This document shows, piece by piece, positions 1 through 10,177 of a stretch of DNA of 64,000 nucleotides. The translations under genes were made by a program, and so were the position numbers. A model generated the notes under the pieces. That model searched no databases. It worked only from the letters and a program-made list of their open reading frames with translations, and was not told the origin of the DNA. The DNA is from Sphingobium estronivorans (GTDB taxonomy: Bacteria; Pseudomonadota; Alphaproteobacteria; Sphingomonadales; Sphingomonadaceae). Positions within the stretch are counted from its first letter, which is position 1. The number at the start of each line of letters is the position of its first letter. The DNA lies in NCBI RefSeq assembly GCF_008692605.1, contig NZ_LFCT01000017.1, positions 62,001 to 126,000 on the forward strand. The letters run 5' to 3'.

Positions 1-739
1 CTGGGAGGTCCGCTTCGACCGAGACTGGCCAGCCCACGGCGTAGACGGCGGCGATCCGGTCAGCGACGGGCTTGCCCGCGACCTGGTCTTTCAGCAGTTG
101 GAGCAGGTGGCGCGACCCCTGGCTATGGGCGGCGAGGATCAGCGGGCCTTCGGGATTGGCCTTGAGGAAGGCGGCGAAGGCTTGGCTCACGTCGCGATAG
201 GCGAGGGCAAGGGCCTGATCGCCCGCGGGCTTGTCGGTCAGGAAGGCGCCGTAATTGGCCTGGCGATAGCGGGGCGCCCAGATCGCACCGATCCCGTTGA
301 AGGCGCTCGCCTGATTTTTCACGAAGCGGCGGGCGGTGGTCAGTGGTTCCCGATCGTCCAGCCGCATGTTCCAATGCGCATCGCCCAGCGTGGTGATGTA
401 GGATGTCGGGTGGATGAAGAAGACCGCCGCTTTTTCCGCGGACGGGGCATCCTTCATTCCTTCCGGGGTCCAGAGCGCGGGATTGTCCTTCACCATGTCG
501 GGACGGGCGATCCACATCTTCGGATCGTCATAGGCATTGGCGGGGAGTGGCGCGATCTGCGCAAGGGCTTCCCGCGGCACCATCACCATGCGGATCAGTT
601 CCATGCCCCAGACCCGATAAACCAGCGATGCCCCGATCACGAGCACGATCAGCCCGGCAACGACGTAGAGGAACTTGCGGGCCAACAGGCGCTCTCCATG
701 GTGGTTGGTATGTTTCTCTGTCTGGCGGAAGCGTGCCAT
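1..739 (-). CDS. DUF3089 alpha/beta-hydrolase-like protein, 3' end cut by window edge
   Basis: The first 246 residues are visible; the C-terminus lies beyond base 1. A basic N-terminus is followed by one membrane segment (about residues 23-40), so the protein is probably anchored with its catalytic part outside the cytoplasm. A nucleophile-elbow motif AAHSQGS (about 203-209), preceded by a conserved FFIHPTSY stretch (about 107-114), fits the DUF3089 group of the alpha/beta hydrolase fold. The substrate is unknown. The ATG is the first in this frame, and no strong ribosome binding site is seen. The gene diverges from gatC across 47 bp, so the two promoters must overlap. Family assignment is confident; function is only 'hydrolase'. 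Confidence 0.8.
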   Translation of the reverse strand, partial: MARFRQTEKHTNHHGERLLARKFLYVVAGLIVLVIGASLVYRVWGMELIRMVMVPREALAQIAPLPANAYDDPKMWIARPDMVKDNPALWTPEGMKDAPSAEKAAVFFIHPTSYITTLGDAHWNMRLDDREPLTTARRFVKNQASAFNGIGAIWAPRYRQANYGAFLTDKPAGDQALALAYRDVSQAFAAFLKANPEGPLILAAHSQGSRHLLQLLKDQVAGKPVADRIAAVYAVGWPVSVEADLP

Positions 740-786
740 GCGCGCAAGGACTTGAAGCAAGGGTGCGCCAATGGTAGCGGCGGCCC

Positions 787-1074
787 ATGTCGATAGACCT
801 TCAGACCGTGAAAAAGATCGCCAGCCTCTCGCGCATTTCGGTGACCGACGCCGAAGCCGAAGCGATGGTACCGGAACTCAACAACATCCTGGGCTGGGTG
901 GAGCAATTGGGCGAGGTGGACGTGACCGGCATTGAGCCGATGACCGCCGTCATCCCCAATCATCAGCGCCTGCGCGAGGACGCCGTTACCGACGGCGATG
1001 TGCGCGACAAGGTGCTGGCCAATGCGCCGCAGGCTGAGCATGGCTTCTTCGCCGTGCCGAAGGTGATCGAATAA
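787..1074 (+). CDS. gatC: Asp/Glu-tRNA amidotransferase subunit C
   Basis: This 95-residue protein matches GatC in length and pattern: an N-terminal '[10 protein letters not shown]' helix, a central '[12 protein letters not shown]' helix and an 'IEPM' motif near residue 55. GatC clamps GatA to GatB in the GatCAB amidotransferase, which converts Glu-tRNA(Gln), and in some species Asp-tRNA(Asn), to the amidated form. The stop codon overlaps the gatA start by one base (TAATG), which indicates translational coupling in a gatC-gatA-gatB operon. No strong Shine-Dalgarno sequence precedes the ATG. Confidence 0.96.
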   Translation: MSIDLQTVKKIASLSRISVTDAEAEAMVPELNNILGWVEQLGEVDVTGIEPMTAVIPNHQRLREDAVTDGDVRDKVLANAPQAEHGFFAVPKVIE

Positions 1075-2561
1075 TGAGCAATAATCTTACTGATCTGACG
1101 GTCGCGGAAATCCGCGACGGCTTCCGTGGCGGCGATTTTTCGGCGCGGGAAGTGGCTGAGGCGTTCAATGCCAATGTGGCGGGCGCCAAGGCGCTGAACG
1201 CCTTCATCGTCGAGACGCCGGAAAAGGCACTGGAAGCCGCCGATGCCGCCGACAAGGCGAAGGCGGCCGGCGAGGCGCTGGGCGCGCTCGCTGGCGTGCC
1301 GATCGGCATGAAGGACCTGTTCTGCACCGAGGGCGTGCAGACGACCGCCGCCAGCCACATGCTGGAAGGCTTCACGCCGACTTATGAGTCCACCGTTTCG
1401 GGCAAGCTCTGGGCAGCGGGCGCGGGCATGTTGGGCAAGCTCAACCTCGACCAGTTCGCCATGGGGTCGTCCAACGAGACGAGCTATTATGGCAATGTGA
1501 TCTCGCCGTGGCGGCGTGGCGGCGGTGACAATGCCGCGCTGGCGCCGGGTGGTTCCTCGGGTGGTTCTTCGTCGGCCATCGCGGCGCGGCTCTGCCCGGC
1601 GGCGACCGGGACCGATACGGGCGGCTCGATCCGCCAGCCCGCCGCCTTCACCGGCATTTCGGGCATCAAGCCGACCTATGGCCGTTGCTCGCGCTGGGGC
1701 ATCGTGGCTTTCGCCTCGTCGCTCGATCAGGCCGGGCCCATGGCGCGGACGGTGCGCGACAATGCGATCCTGCTGGAAACCATGTCGGGCTTCGATCCCA
1801 GGGATTCGACGTCGCTCGATCTGGCCGTGCCGCAGTGGGAAGCTAACCTCACGAGCGATCTCAAGGGCAAGAAGGTCGGCATTCCCAAGGAATATCGCCC
1901 CGATGGCCTGAACGCCGAAATCGCGGCGCTGTGGGATCGCGGCATCGAATGGCTGAAGGATGCGGGTGCCGAGGTTGTGGAAGTGTCGCTGCCGCACACG
2001 AAGTACGCGCTGCCGACCTATTATATCATCGCGCCGGCCGAGGCTTCCTCGAACCTCGCCCGCTATGACGGCGTGCGTTATGGCCAGCGCGACCTGCCCG
2101 ATGGGGCGGGCTTGCAGGACATGTATGCCGCGACCCGCGCCTTGGGGTTCGGACCGGAGGTCAAGCGCCGCATCATGATCGGCACCTATGTGCTGTCGGC
2201 GGGCTTCTACGACGCCTACTACACGCAGGCGCAGAAGGTCCGGGCGCTGATCGCGCGCGATTTCGAACAGGCTTTTGAAAAGTGCGACCTGCTGCTGACG
2301 CCGACCGCGCCGAGCGCCTCCTTCGCGCTGGGCGAGAAGCAGGCCGATCCGCTCGCCATGTATCTGAACGACGTCTTCACCGTTCCGGCTTCGCTGGCCG
2401 GGCTGCCTGCCATGGCGGTGCCGGGCGGGCTGGACTCGCAAGGGCTGCCGCTGGGTCTCCAGATCATCGGCAAGGCGCTGGACGAGCAGACCGTGCTGAA
2501 CGCGGGCCTCGCGATTGAAGAACGCGCGGGCTTTAACGCTCGACCGGACAAGTGGTGGTAA
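1074..2561 (+). CDS. gatA: Asp/Glu-tRNA amidotransferase subunit A
   Basis: A 495-residue amidase-signature enzyme. The Ser-cisSer-Lys triad is readable: Lys80 in GVPIGMK, the GGSSGGSSS loop at 159-167 and Ser185 in [10 protein letters not shown]. GatA hydrolyses glutamine and passes ammonia to GatB for amidation of misacylated tRNA. Length is normal for the family. It starts one base inside gatC and is followed by gatB after a single base, so all three subunits are probably made from one message in equal amounts. Confidence 0.97.
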   Translation: MSNNLTDLTVAEIRDGFRGGDFSAREVAEAFNANVAGAKALNAFIVETPEKALEAADAADKAKAAGEALGALAGVPIGMKDLFCTEGVQTTAASHMLEGFTPTYESTVSGKLWAAGAGMLGKLNLDQFAMGSSNETSYYGNVISPWRRGGGDNAALAPGGSSGGSSSAIAARLCPAATGTDTGGSIRQPAAFTGISGIKPTYGRCSRWGIVAFASSLDQAGPMARTVRDNAILLETMSGFDPRDSTSLDLAVPQWEANLTSDLKGKKVGIPKEYRPDGLNAEIAALWDRGIEWLKDAGAEVVEVSLPHTKYALPTYYIIAPAEASSNLARYDGVRYGQRDLPDGAGLQDMYAATRALGFGPEVKRRIMIGTYVLSAGFYDAYYTQAQKVRALIARDFEQAFEKCDLLLTPTAPSASFALGEKQADPLAMYLNDVFTVPASLAGLPAMAVPGGLDSQGLPLGLQIIGKALDEQTVLNAGLAIEERAGFNARPDKWW

Positions 2562-2562
2562 T

Positions 2563-4065
2563 ATGACTGAATCAACCTATCGCATTCAGGGTGCAACCGG
2601 CGAGTGGGAGGTCGTGATCGGCCTGGAAGTCCATGCGCAGGTGACGAGCCAGGCGAAGCTCTTTTCCGGCGCGGCCACGGCTTTCGGCGCGGAGCCGAAC
2701 ACGCAGGTGTCGCTGGTCGACGCGGCCATGCCTGGCATGCTGCCCGTGCCGAACCGCGAATGCATCCGTCAGGCCGTACGCACCGGCATGGCGATCGATG
2801 CGCAGATCAACAAATGGTCGCGCTTCGACCGCAAGAATTATTTCTACGCCGATCTGCCGCAGGGTTATCAGATCAGCCAGCTCTACCACCCGATCGTGGG
2901 CGAGGGGCAGATCGAGATCACGCTGGACGAAAAGAACCCGGACAGCAGCACCAAGACGATCGGCATCGAGCGTATCCATGTCGAGCAGGATGCGGGCAAG
3001 CTGATGCACGACCAGCATCCGACGCGCTCCTATGTCGACCTCAACCGTTCCGGCGTGGCGCTGATGGAGATCGTGTCGAAGCCCGACATGCGCTCGCCCG
3101 CCGAGGCTGGGGCCTATCTGTCGAAGCTGCGGACGATCCTGCGCTATGTCGGCTCGTGCGACGGCAATATGGATCAGGGTTCGATGCGCGCCGACGTCAA
3201 CGTGTCGGTCCGCCGGCCCGGTGAGGAGTTCGGCACGCGCACGGAAACGAAGAATGTGAACTCGGTCCGTTTCGTCATGGCGGTGGTCGAGCATGAGGCC
3301 AGCCGTCAGGTCGACGTGCTGGAGGCCGGCGGCAAGGTGGTGCAGGAAACCCGCCTCTACGACCCCGACAGGAACGAAACGCGCTCCATGCGGTCGAAGG
3401 AAGACGCGCATGACTATCGCTATTTCCCGGACCCGGACCTGTTGCCGCTGGAACTGGACGACGCATTTCTGGAGGAATGCCGCCAGTCGCTCCCGGAACT
3501 ACCCGACGCCAAGCGCCAGCGTTATGAGCAGGCGCTGGGCCTGAGCGCCTATAACGCCGCGACGCTGACCGCTGATGCTGACACGGCTCGCTGGTTCGAG
3601 GCGCTGTTGGCCGAAGGCGCACGCATCCAGAAGAAGAGCGAGGGCGAAGTCGCCAAGGCTTCGGCCAACTGGCTGCTGTCGGAGCTTTACGGCGCGCTCA
3701 ATCGCCTTGGCAAGTCGCTGGAAGACAGCCCGGTCGGCCCTGAAGAGGGCGCGGAACTGCTGGCCCTCGTCGCGGACGGCACGATCAGCGGCACCATCGC
3801 GAAGCAGGTGTTCGAGATCATGCTCGAAACCGGAGACCGCGCACCCAAGATCGTCGAGGAAAAGGGCCTGAAGCAGACCAGCGACACCGGCGCCATCGAG
3901 GCGGCGGTGGCCAAGGTCCTGGCGGATAATGGCGACAAGGTCGAGCAGTATAAGGCGGGCAAGGACGCGCTGTTCGGTTTCTTCGTCGGCCAGACGATGA
4001 AGGCGATGCAAGGCAAAGCCAATCCGCAGGTCGTCAATGAACTGATCAAGAAGGCGCTGGCCTGA
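2563..4065 (+). CDS. gatB: Asp/Glu-tRNA amidotransferase subunit B
   Basis: The ATG one base after the gatA stop gives a 500-residue protein beginning [10 protein letters not shown], the usual GatB length. An in-frame start 48 bases upstream would lie inside gatA and is less likely. The N-terminal '[10 protein letters not shown]' motif opens the GatB kinase-like domain, which phosphorylates the tRNA-bound glutamate with ATP. 'QDAGKLMHD' and '[13 protein letters not shown]' follow, and the last 150 residues form the helical YqeY-like tRNA-binding tail. GatB completes the GatCAB complex and is the last gene of the operon. Confidence 0.97.
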   Translation: MTESTYRIQGATGEWEVVIGLEVHAQVTSQAKLFSGAATAFGAEPNTQVSLVDAAMPGMLPVPNRECIRQAVRTGMAIDAQINKWSRFDRKNYFYADLPQGYQISQLYHPIVGEGQIEITLDEKNPDSSTKTIGIERIHVEQDAGKLMHDQHPTRSYVDLNRSGVALMEIVSKPDMRSPAEAGAYLSKLRTILRYVGSCDGNMDQGSMRADVNVSVRRPGEEFGTRTETKNVNSVRFVMAVVEHEASRQVDVLEAGGKVVQETRLYDPDRNETRSMRSKEDAHDYRYFPDPDLLPLELDDAFLEECRQSLPELPDAKRQRYEQALGLSAYNAATLTADADTARWFEALLAEGARIQKKSEGEVAKASANWLLSELYGALNRLGKSLEDSPVGPEEGAELLALVADGTISGTIAKQVFEIMLETGDRAPKIVEEKGLKQTSDTGAIEAAVAKVLADNGDKVEQYKAGKDALFGFFVGQTMKAMQGKANPQVVNELIKKALA

Positions 4066-4080
4066 TTGGTCCATTTTGGC

Positions 4081-4104
4081 GCGATGTCTGCCCGGCAGGC
4101 ATCG
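4081..4104 (+). terminator. Possible terminator hairpin after gatB
   Basis: Twelve bases pair with the next twelve (GCGATGTCTGCC with GGCAGGCATCGC, one G-T wobble), 15 bp after the gatB stop. There is no T-run directly after it; the nearest T-rich stretch is about 25 bp further on. It could end gat transcription with Rho or protect the 3' end, but it is not a textbook intrinsic terminator. Confidence 0.35.
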
Positions 4105-4194
4105 CGTCCTCTGTACGGCGCTCTTTTTCCTCGTTAAATCCCTGAATGCAGCCAAAATGAGTCGGGGGGACTCGGCTGCGTACAGGGGGGAATC

Positions 4195-4938
4195 ATGCGT
4201 TTCGCGTTCGGCTTTGCCGTCTTGTGCCTGTTGATGGGCACTTTGTCGCCCATGGCGATGGCGCAGGAAAAATCCGCAGTCCGGCAAGGCTTCGTTCTCG
4301 ACAGCAATTCCACCAGGATATTGCTGTTCCGGCCCAAGGTGACGGTCGGCAGCCAGTCGACCGCCGGCATGTTCGAACCCAATGCTGACTGGACGCAGCA
4401 GGCCCGCGACAATCTGGACATGGCGCTCGCCGAAGCGCAGCAGAATCTGGGCAATGAGATTGTCGGTTCGGGCGATCTTTTCGGACAACAGGCCGACACC
4501 CTCGCCGAATATCAGTCATTGTTCGGCATCGTCGCCCAGTCGGTGATCGAATTTCAGTTCTTCCCCGGCAACCGCCTGCCGACCAAAAAGCGCAAGGGGG
4601 CAGCATTCGACTGGACGCTCGGCCCGGATGTGTCTGCGCTCGCCGCCCGGTCCGGCGCGCGCTACGGCCTTTTCATCTTCACCGAGGATCAGTTCGGTTC
4701 GACAGGGCGCAAGATGCTTCAGGTCTTCGCGGCCATGGGCGGCGTCAGCGTCCAGTCGGGCCAGCATAAAGGCTTTGCCGGGCTGGTCGACCTGCACAAC
4801 GGCGATCTGTTGTGGCTGAATGCCGATTTGCAGATGGGCGGTGACGTGCGGACCATGGACGGTGCCCGCCGCCGTGTCGCCCAGTTGCTGGAGGATTTCC
4901 CCGGCAGCACCGCCAATTTTGCTGCCCCAGCCCAGTGA
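4195..4938 (+). CDS. Secreted protein of unknown function
   Basis: A 247-residue protein with a clear Sec signal peptide (about residues 1-23, ending AMA-Q). I do not recognise the family. The mature part begins with a predicted beta strand 'ILLFRPKVTVGSQ', then alternates helices and strands, with 'GARYGLFIFTEDQFGS' and 'GFAGLVDLHNGDLLWLN' in the second half, a pattern reminiscent of small periplasmic alpha/beta domains. It lacks cysteine and a lipobox. A GGGGGAAT stretch precedes the ATG. Its stop overlaps the start of the M48 peptidase gene by four bases, so the two are very probably coupled and may act together in envelope maintenance; that link is inference. Confidence 0.8.
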   Translation: MRFAFGFAVLCLLMGTLSPMAMAQEKSAVRQGFVLDSNSTRILLFRPKVTVGSQSTAGMFEPNADWTQQARDNLDMALAEAQQNLGNEIVGSGDLFGQQADTLAEYQSLFGIVAQSVIEFQFFPGNRLPTKKRKGAAFDWTLGPDVSALAARSGARYGLFIFTEDQFGSTGRKMLQVFAAMGGVSVQSGQHKGFAGLVDLHNGDLLWLNADLQMGGDVRTMDGARRRVAQLLEDFPGSTANFAAPAQ

Positions 4939-6092
4939 AGCGCCTGCTGCTGCGGGTCGTCCCGCTTCTGGCGCTGGCATTGCCGGTTCAGGCGGCGGTG
5001 GCCGCTCCCGCCGGGCTGCCGCCTTATGCGTCAGCCTATCAGCCGCAGGGGACCGATGAACGCGGCCTCTGGATGCTGGCCGATGAGGATGAGCGGACCT
5101 TGAGGGACTCGAAATTCCTCCTCAACGATCCCGTGTTGCAGGCCTATGTCGGCGGGGTCCTGTGCCGGGCAGTGGGTGACGACCGGTGCCGGGGCGTACG
5201 CATCTATCTGGTGGGGGTCGCATCCTTCAACGCCAATATGGCGCCCAACGGTACGATGCAGGTGTGGAGCGGCCTGTTGCTGCGGGTGCGGAGCGAGGCG
5301 GAACTGGCGGCCGTGCTGGGCCATGAGTTTGCGCATTTCGAACTGCGCCACAGCCTTGCGGGTTTTCGCCAGCGGCGGACGGCGACCGATATAGCCGTCT
5401 GGGCGGCCTTTCTGGGGCAATATGCCCCGGCGATCCAGCAGGGCGCGATCGGATCGATCTTTCAATTCAGCCGCGAGCAGGAAAAGCAGGCCGATCTGCT
5501 GTCGTTGAAATATGCGATGCAGTCGCCCTATTCGGCGCAGGCCGCCTCTCATATCTGGCGGCGGCTGATGGAGGAGGCGGATGCCACCGCCCTGGGCCGC
5601 AAGCAGCGCAGCCAGCGCTATGACCGGGTGGCCTTCTTCTCGACCCACCCGACCAATTTGGAGCGGGCGTCCTATCTTTCCACCCTGTCCGCCGATGTCG
5701 CGGTAAAGCCGGAGGAAGAGGAACGCTATGCGTCGGCGCTGGGCCGGTGGCTGCCAGAATTTCTGTCCGATCAGCTCAAGCTCAACGATTTCGGCGGGAC
5801 CGAATATCTGCTCTCTTCCCTGGCGGGGGAGCATTGGACCGCGCCGCTGCTCTTTGCCCGTGCGGAACTTTATCGCCAGCGCGGCAATCCCCGCGATCTG
5901 GTGGCTGCTGCCGATTTCTACAGATCGGCCATCGGCGCCGATCCCGATCTGGCGGAAGCATGGCGCGGCCTCGGCCTGTGCCTGATGCGCAACCGTGAGC
6001 AGGGGGCAGGCGCGGAGGCGCTGCAAAACTACATCCGGCTGCGTCCGCAGGCAGCCGATATTTCCATGCTGCATGCAATGATCGGCGAATAG
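4935..6092 (+). CDS. Periplasmic M48-family zinc metallopeptidase with TPR-like tail
   Basis: The GTG start overlaps the preceding stop (GTGA), giving 385 residues with a signal peptide (about 1-23). The zinc site is complete: HEFAH at 130-134 plus an ExxxD motif with Glu185 as third ligand (EKQAD). A helical, TPR-like region follows (about 300-385, with repeated 'AADFYRSAIGADPDLAEAWRGLG' type units that should bind a partner). This layout resembles the BepA/LoiP group of periplasmic M48 proteases that handle outer-membrane protein quality control. It sits between two genes for secreted proteins of unknown function, with 3' spacing of only nine bases. Confidence 0.9.
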   Translation: MKRLLLRVVPLLALALPVQAAVAAPAGLPPYASAYQPQGTDERGLWMLADEDERTLRDSKFLLNDPVLQAYVGGVLCRAVGDDRCRGVRIYLVGVASFNANMAPNGTMQVWSGLLLRVRSEAELAAVLGHEFAHFELRHSLAGFRQRRTATDIAVWAAFLGQYAPAIQQGAIGSIFQFSREQEKQADLLSLKYAMQSPYSAQAASHIWRRLMEEADATALGRKQRSQRYDRVAFFSTHPTNLERASYLSTLSADVAVKPEEEERYASALGRWLPEFLSDQLKLNDFGGTEYLLSSLAGEHWTAPLLFARAELYRQRGNPRDLVAAADFYRSAIGADPDLAEAWRGLGLCLMRNREQGAGAEALQNYIRLRPQAADISMLHAMIGE

Positions 6093-6101
6093 GATATTCC
6101 C

Positions 6102-6722
6102 ATGGCGAAACGAATTTTTTCCATAGCAGGTGCGATGAGCGCACTATTGTCGGCGCAGCCGCTGATGGCGGGCAATGCCCTGATGTCGGCGGGAACGCCG
6201 GTCGCTGTCGCCCGGTCGACGTTGACGGTCACGCCGGAGCAGGAATGGAACCGATTGTCGGCACGCCCCGGCCGCAATTCCGAAACCTGGACGCTGGATG
6301 GCGACGATCTCAACGGCGTCAATTTCTACAGCATTGAAAGCGGGCGCGCGCTGTTCCGCGAGGTTAGCAAGAAGACCAAGCCGCTGCCGCATTTTTCCTC
6401 GACCATGTTGCTGACCGACATTCCCGCGCTGCTGGAGAACAGCTATCGCATTGCGCTCGGCACCACGCTTTTCACCATGGGCGAGATCGAGCCGATGCCG
6501 TTTCTCGGCACCAAGGGCGTGCGCTTTTCCTACAGTTTCCGCAAGCAGATGGAGGATGTGTCGCGCAACGGCGAGGCCGTGGGCGCAATCGTGGACGGCA
6601 GGCTCTATCTGATGAGCTTCGACGCGCCCGCCATTCTCTATTTCGACCGGGATATCGCCGCTTTCCGGCAAATGGCGACCACCGCCCGTCTGGAAAGCGC
6701 CGTCGCGGTTGCGCGCCGCTGA
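6102..6722 (+). CDS. Secreted protein of unknown function
   Basis: A 206-residue protein with a signal peptide (about 1-23). The family is not recognised. After the signal it contains a short strand-rich domain with 'WTLDGDDLNGVNFYSIESGRALF' and 'GTKGVRFSYSFRK' segments and no obvious catalytic motif. AGGATATTCCC supplies a ribosome binding site seven bases before the ATG. It follows the M48 peptidase by nine bases and is probably the last gene of a three-gene unit with it, so it may be a substrate, chaperone or regulator of that protease (inference). Confidence 0.8.
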   Translation: MAKRIFSIAGAMSALLSAQPLMAGNALMSAGTPVAVARSTLTVTPEQEWNRLSARPGRNSETWTLDGDDLNGVNFYSIESGRALFREVSKKTKPLPHFSSTMLLTDIPALLENSYRIALGTTLFTMGEIEPMPFLGTKGVRFSYSFRKQMEDVSRNGEAVGAIVDGRLYLMSFDAPAILYFDRDIAAFRQMATTARLESAVAVARR

Positions 6723-6741
6723 TCGTCAAGGTCGCGATGAA

Positions 6742-6773
6742 AAGGGGCGCTGCCCGGGGAGGCGGCGCCCCTT
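6742..6773. terminator. Bidirectional intrinsic terminator
   Basis: AAGGGGCGC pairs perfectly with GCGCCCCTT around a 14-base loop, between two converging genes. On the minus strand the hairpin runs into CTTTTC, a usable T-tract; on the plus strand the tail is CCTTATG. A second inverted repeat (TGGCGGGCC at 6818-6826 with GGCCCGCCA at 6848-6856) lies in the same gap but lacks a T-run. Confidence 0.6.
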
Positions 6774-6875
6774 CCTTATGCCATGAACCCGTGGGGATGG
6801 GTTATGTCATGGCAGACTGGCGGGCCAAGGGAGGGTCTGTGGGGTAAGGCCCGCCAATTCTTTCCTGACAGGACG

Positions 6876-9800
6876 TCACAGGATGAAGTTAACCGTCGCC
6901 CGCAAAGAGAGGGCGACGTGATTTTGTTGCTGCTCGGCGCCGAATTCGCCGCCCACGCGGAAGCTTTCCGTGCCGCCGATCAGGCGCGCGCGTCCGGTCC
7001 AGCCACTGGTGCGCTTGTCCGCGATCAGGGTGAAGTCCTCCCCGCCGGTGAAATGCGCTATCGTATCGCCTAGTGAGCCGCCGATGATCTGGCGTCGGCC
7101 ACCTTCCAGTTCGACCCGCATCCAGCCGTCCTCGCGCTGGAGGCTGCCGAAATCATAGCCGACCGTCACATTGCCGCTGGCGGTCAGTTCATCGCTGGTG
7201 CGGCCGTCCACGATCAGGTTGAACGCATCGCCGCCGCCGGTTTCGCTATAGCCGTTTTCCTTCAGCCGATAATAATCGATGCTCGCCGCCGGGCGCAGGG
7301 TGAAGCGGTTGAAGCGCAACTCATAGGATCCTCCCGCAATCGCCGAATAGAGCTTGCCGGTCCAGTCGCCCTTGGCCGTGCGGACGACATCGCCGCTCGC
7401 GAAATGGCGGCTGCCGCTGAAGTCGATCTGCGCCGCCGACAGGCGGGCATAGGTCTGAAACGGACCCCAATCGCCGCGCCAGTGCGCCGCCAGTTCGAAC
7501 TGGTCGGAATCCACGGCATTGTCGGTGTCGCCGCTGGAATCGCTGCCGTGAATATAGGCGAACGATCCGCCAAAGGCGCCCAAGCCGGTCAGATATTCGA
7601 CGCCAAAGCTCGCGCCCCAGCCGTTGATGTCGTAGGAGGCGGTGTCCCCCACGCTCTTGGAACTGCCAAAGGCGACCTGCTGCAACCAGAAGCCCAGATT
7701 GCCGTCGGGCGTGCGATAGATGCCGCCGGGGTCTGACAGGATGCGGGCGGTGGCGCGCGATCCCGCCGTCACCGCTTCGAAGGCGCCGCCTGCATGGTCG
7801 GGCAGCATCTGTTGCAGATCGGCCTTCAGCGTGTCGCCATCGGTGATGGCGAGATAGGCTTTTGCCATCGCGCTGTCCTTGTCGAGCGCGTTGAAGATCG
7901 CATCATAGGCGCGCGCCCGCGATCCGGTGAGGCCCAGTTCGGAAACCGTCTTGGCCTTGATGGACAAGGTGACTTCGCCGGTCGAAGCGTCGCTCGCCAC
8001 CGATCCGGTGAACATATAGGGGATCAGCGTGGTGCTGGAAAGGACGGGCGCGCCGCTCAACGATCCGGCGCGGACGATGACATAATCGCCTTCGGACCCG
8101 GCGACATTGGTCAGCGATGCCTTGACCTGCGATCCGCTGGCGAAGGTCGCGGCGCCGGCGACGTCATAGAGCGTGTTGGTGCCGTTCGCCGCGTCGACGG
8201 TGACGCCGATCACGGACGAACCGCCCATGGTCAGCGAGGCCAGTGCGACCGTGCCGGTGTTGGTCGCGTTGAGCGTGCCGCCGTTCACGACCACCGCGGT
8301 GTTTGCCGTATTGCTGATCGCGCCGATCAGCGCGGCGGTATCGGACAGAGTGAGCGTGCTCGTGCCGCCGCCGAAATCGACCCCGCCCGCAATTTGCGAG
8401 GCGCCCGCCAGGCTGAGGCTGGAGCCGTTGCCGCCAAGGATGACGTCGCCGGTCAGGGCGGAGGAACCCGAGAGCGTCAGGCTGTTGCTGCCCGTACCCA
8501 GATTGACATTGCCGGTGATGGTGCCCGCGGAGACGGTGACGATATTATTGCCCGATCCCAGGCGGATGTCGCCGGCGATCCTGGGCGCGGAGGCGGTGGA
8601 GGAAGCCAGGGCCTGCGTCAGCGTCACGCCGCTGCTGTTGGCGCTCATGTCGATGGCGATGTTGGCGCCGTCCTTGCCGCCGGCCGCCGCAATGGTGCCC
8701 GTGTTGCTGAGGCTCGACACGGTGCCGGAGGAATCGAGAATGGCGATCGCGGTCCCGTTCATGGTGCTCGCTGCGGTGGCGGATATCGTGCCGCTGTTGA
8801 CGATGCTGCTGCTCGTCGCGCCCGCGTCGATCACCAGCGCGCGGGCGGATGTCCCCGCCACGCTGGATCCCGTAGCGCCGACGCTGCCGCTGATCTGGAT
8901 GCTGTCGGCCGTGACGCCGCTGCCCAGATGCAGGGCGGTGGCATTGCTATCATAGGATACCGCGCCGACCGTTCCCGTGACCGACACGCCCTTGGTCAGC
9001 GATACATTGCCTCCCAGTCCGCCGATGGCCAGCCCGTTGGCATCCACGCCATTATAAATGCCATAGCCGGCGAGGGTTCCCTTGACGATCAGGCCGTATC
9101 CGCTGGTTTCCGACGTGACGGCGCCGACGCTGATATTGTTGGTCGCCGATCCGATCTGCACAGCGGCCGCCGATCCGTAGCTGAGGATCGTGGAGGTGAC
9201 GGCGGCGGTCGTGGTCGTGTTGCCGCTGCTGTCGGTGCTGGTCGTCGCCGGCACATAGTCGAAGACGATGCCCCCCGCGACATTGCCGGCAATGATCACG
9301 GCCGATCCGCCCTGCTGCAGATTGGCCGCGCTCAGCGTGCTGGTGTCGGTCGGCCGCGTGGTGGTGCGGTAACCGGTGCTGGTGGTCGAGCCCAGAAACT
9401 GGACCGTGCCCCCGACATCGCCCAGCAGCGCGGTGCCGATGCTGCCCGCGCCGGTTACGGATGTGGTGCCGGTCAGCTTCACATCGCCGGTGACGCCATG
9501 AGCCAATATGCCATAGCCATTGTCCCCGAGCAGGCTGATGGTGCCGCTGGACGAAAGATTGCCGGTCAGCGGCGCGTCGATGCGGATGCCCGCCGACTGG
9601 TTGCCTTTGATCGTGACGGTGCCGCTGTTGACGAGGTCGCCTGTATGGGCGGCGCCGGATGCGATCCATATGCCGTTGCGGTTCGCCCCTTGAGCGAAGG
9701 CGCCGTCGAGGATGCCGTCGCTATTGGTGTCGGTCGCGGTGTAGCTTTCATCGACGGTGATGGTGCCGCTGTTGGTGATGGCGCCGGTCGTCCCGGCTTG

Positions 9801-10076
9801 GGCAAGGATGCCGGTTGCGCCATTGGAGTCCGTGATCGTCAACGCGCCGGCATTGCTGACGACATTGTTGCTGTCCTGGGTGATTGCGGCGCCGCTGGTA
9901 AGCGTGATCGATCCGGCGGAGCTGACCGTGACGTCATCGGCGCCGCCGCTGGCGGCGGTGGAGGTCCTGACGGCCGTGGTGGTGGAAGAACCGATGGTGG
10001 TTTCCGCCGCCGCATTGCCCATGATCAGGGCGACCAGAACGGGGGCGATGGCCGTGCAGGCCAATAGATTGCGCAT
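6876..10076 (-). CDS. Classical (type Va) autotransporter
   Basis: This 1066-residue protein has three parts. A signal peptide covers about 1-24. A long passenger (about 25-780) is rich in Gly, Ser, Thr, Ala and Asn, has no cysteine and repeats the beta-helix phrase 'NSGTI(T/S)' many times. A C-terminal autotransporter beta-barrel (about 790-1066) begins near 'FWLQQVAF' and ends in the hydrophobic NFIL. No catalytic motif is seen in the passenger, so adhesion or surface structure is more likely than enzyme activity. GAGGAG precedes the ATG by six bases. The gene lies 101 bp downstream of the TonB receptor on the same strand and may belong to the sigma/FecR/receptor unit. Confidence 0.92.
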   Translation of the reverse strand: MRNLLACTAIAPVLVALIMGNAAAETTIGSSTTTAVRTSTAASGGADDVTVSSAGSITLTSGAAITQDSNNVVSNAGALTITDSNGATGILAQAGTTGAITNSGTITVDESYTATDTNSDGILDGAFAQGANRNGIWIASGAAHTGDLVNSGTVTIKGNQSAGIRIDAPLTGNLSSSGTISLLGDNGYGILAHGVTGDVKLTGTTSVTGAGSIGTALLGDVGGTVQFLGSTTSTGYRTTTRPTDTSTLSAANLQQGGSAVIIAGNVAGGIVFDYVPATTSTDSSGNTTTTAAVTSTILSYGSAAAVQIGSATNNISVGAVTSETSGYGLIVKGTLAGYGIYNGVDANGLAIGGLGGNVSLTKGVSVTGTVGAVSYDSNATALHLGSGVTADSIQISGSVGATGSSVAGTSARALVIDAGATSSSIVNSGTISATAASTMNGTAIAILDSSGTVSSLSNTGTIAAAGGKDGANIAIDMSANSSGVTLTQALASSTASAPRIAGDIRLGSGNNIVTVSAGTITGNVNLGTGSNSLTLSGSSALTGDVILGGNGSSLSLAGASQIAGGVDFGGGTSTLTLSDTAALIGAISNTANTAVVVNGGTLNATNTGTVALASLTMGGSSVIGVTVDAANGTNTLYDVAGAATFASGSQVKASLTNVAGSEGDYVIVRAGSLSGAPVLSSTTLIPYMFTGSVASDASTGEVTLSIKAKTVSELGLTGSRARAYDAIFNALDKDSAMAKAYLAITDGDTLKADLQQMLPDHAGGAFEAVTAGSRATARILSDPGGIYRTPDGNLGFWLQQVAFGSSKSVGDTASYDINGWGASFGVEYLTGLGAFGGSFAYIHGSDSSGDTDNAVDSDQFELAAHWRGDWGPFQTYARLSAAQIDFSGSRHFASGDVVRTAKGDWTGKLYSAIAGGSYELRFNRFTLRPAASIDYYRLKENGYSETGGGDAFNLIVDGRTSDELTASGNVTVGYDFGSLQREDGWMRVELEGGRRQIIGGSLGDTIAHFTGGEDFTLIADKRTSGWTGRARLIGGTESFRVGGEFGAEQQQNHVALSLRATVNFIL

Positions 10077-10177
10077 GATGTCTCCTCTGCGTGCCGCGCC
10101 TTTTTTGATGAGCGCGCATGAGCGGGAGACGGCGCTGAACTGTGCGTTCCGTCAGATAAAAATAATGCGATGCAGGT

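Noticed and set aside
7794..10067. A 757-codon plus-strand frame opposite the autotransporter
   Set aside because: It mirrors the third-position bias of the real minus-strand gene, has low-complexity Gly/Asp/Arg content and shows no family motifs.
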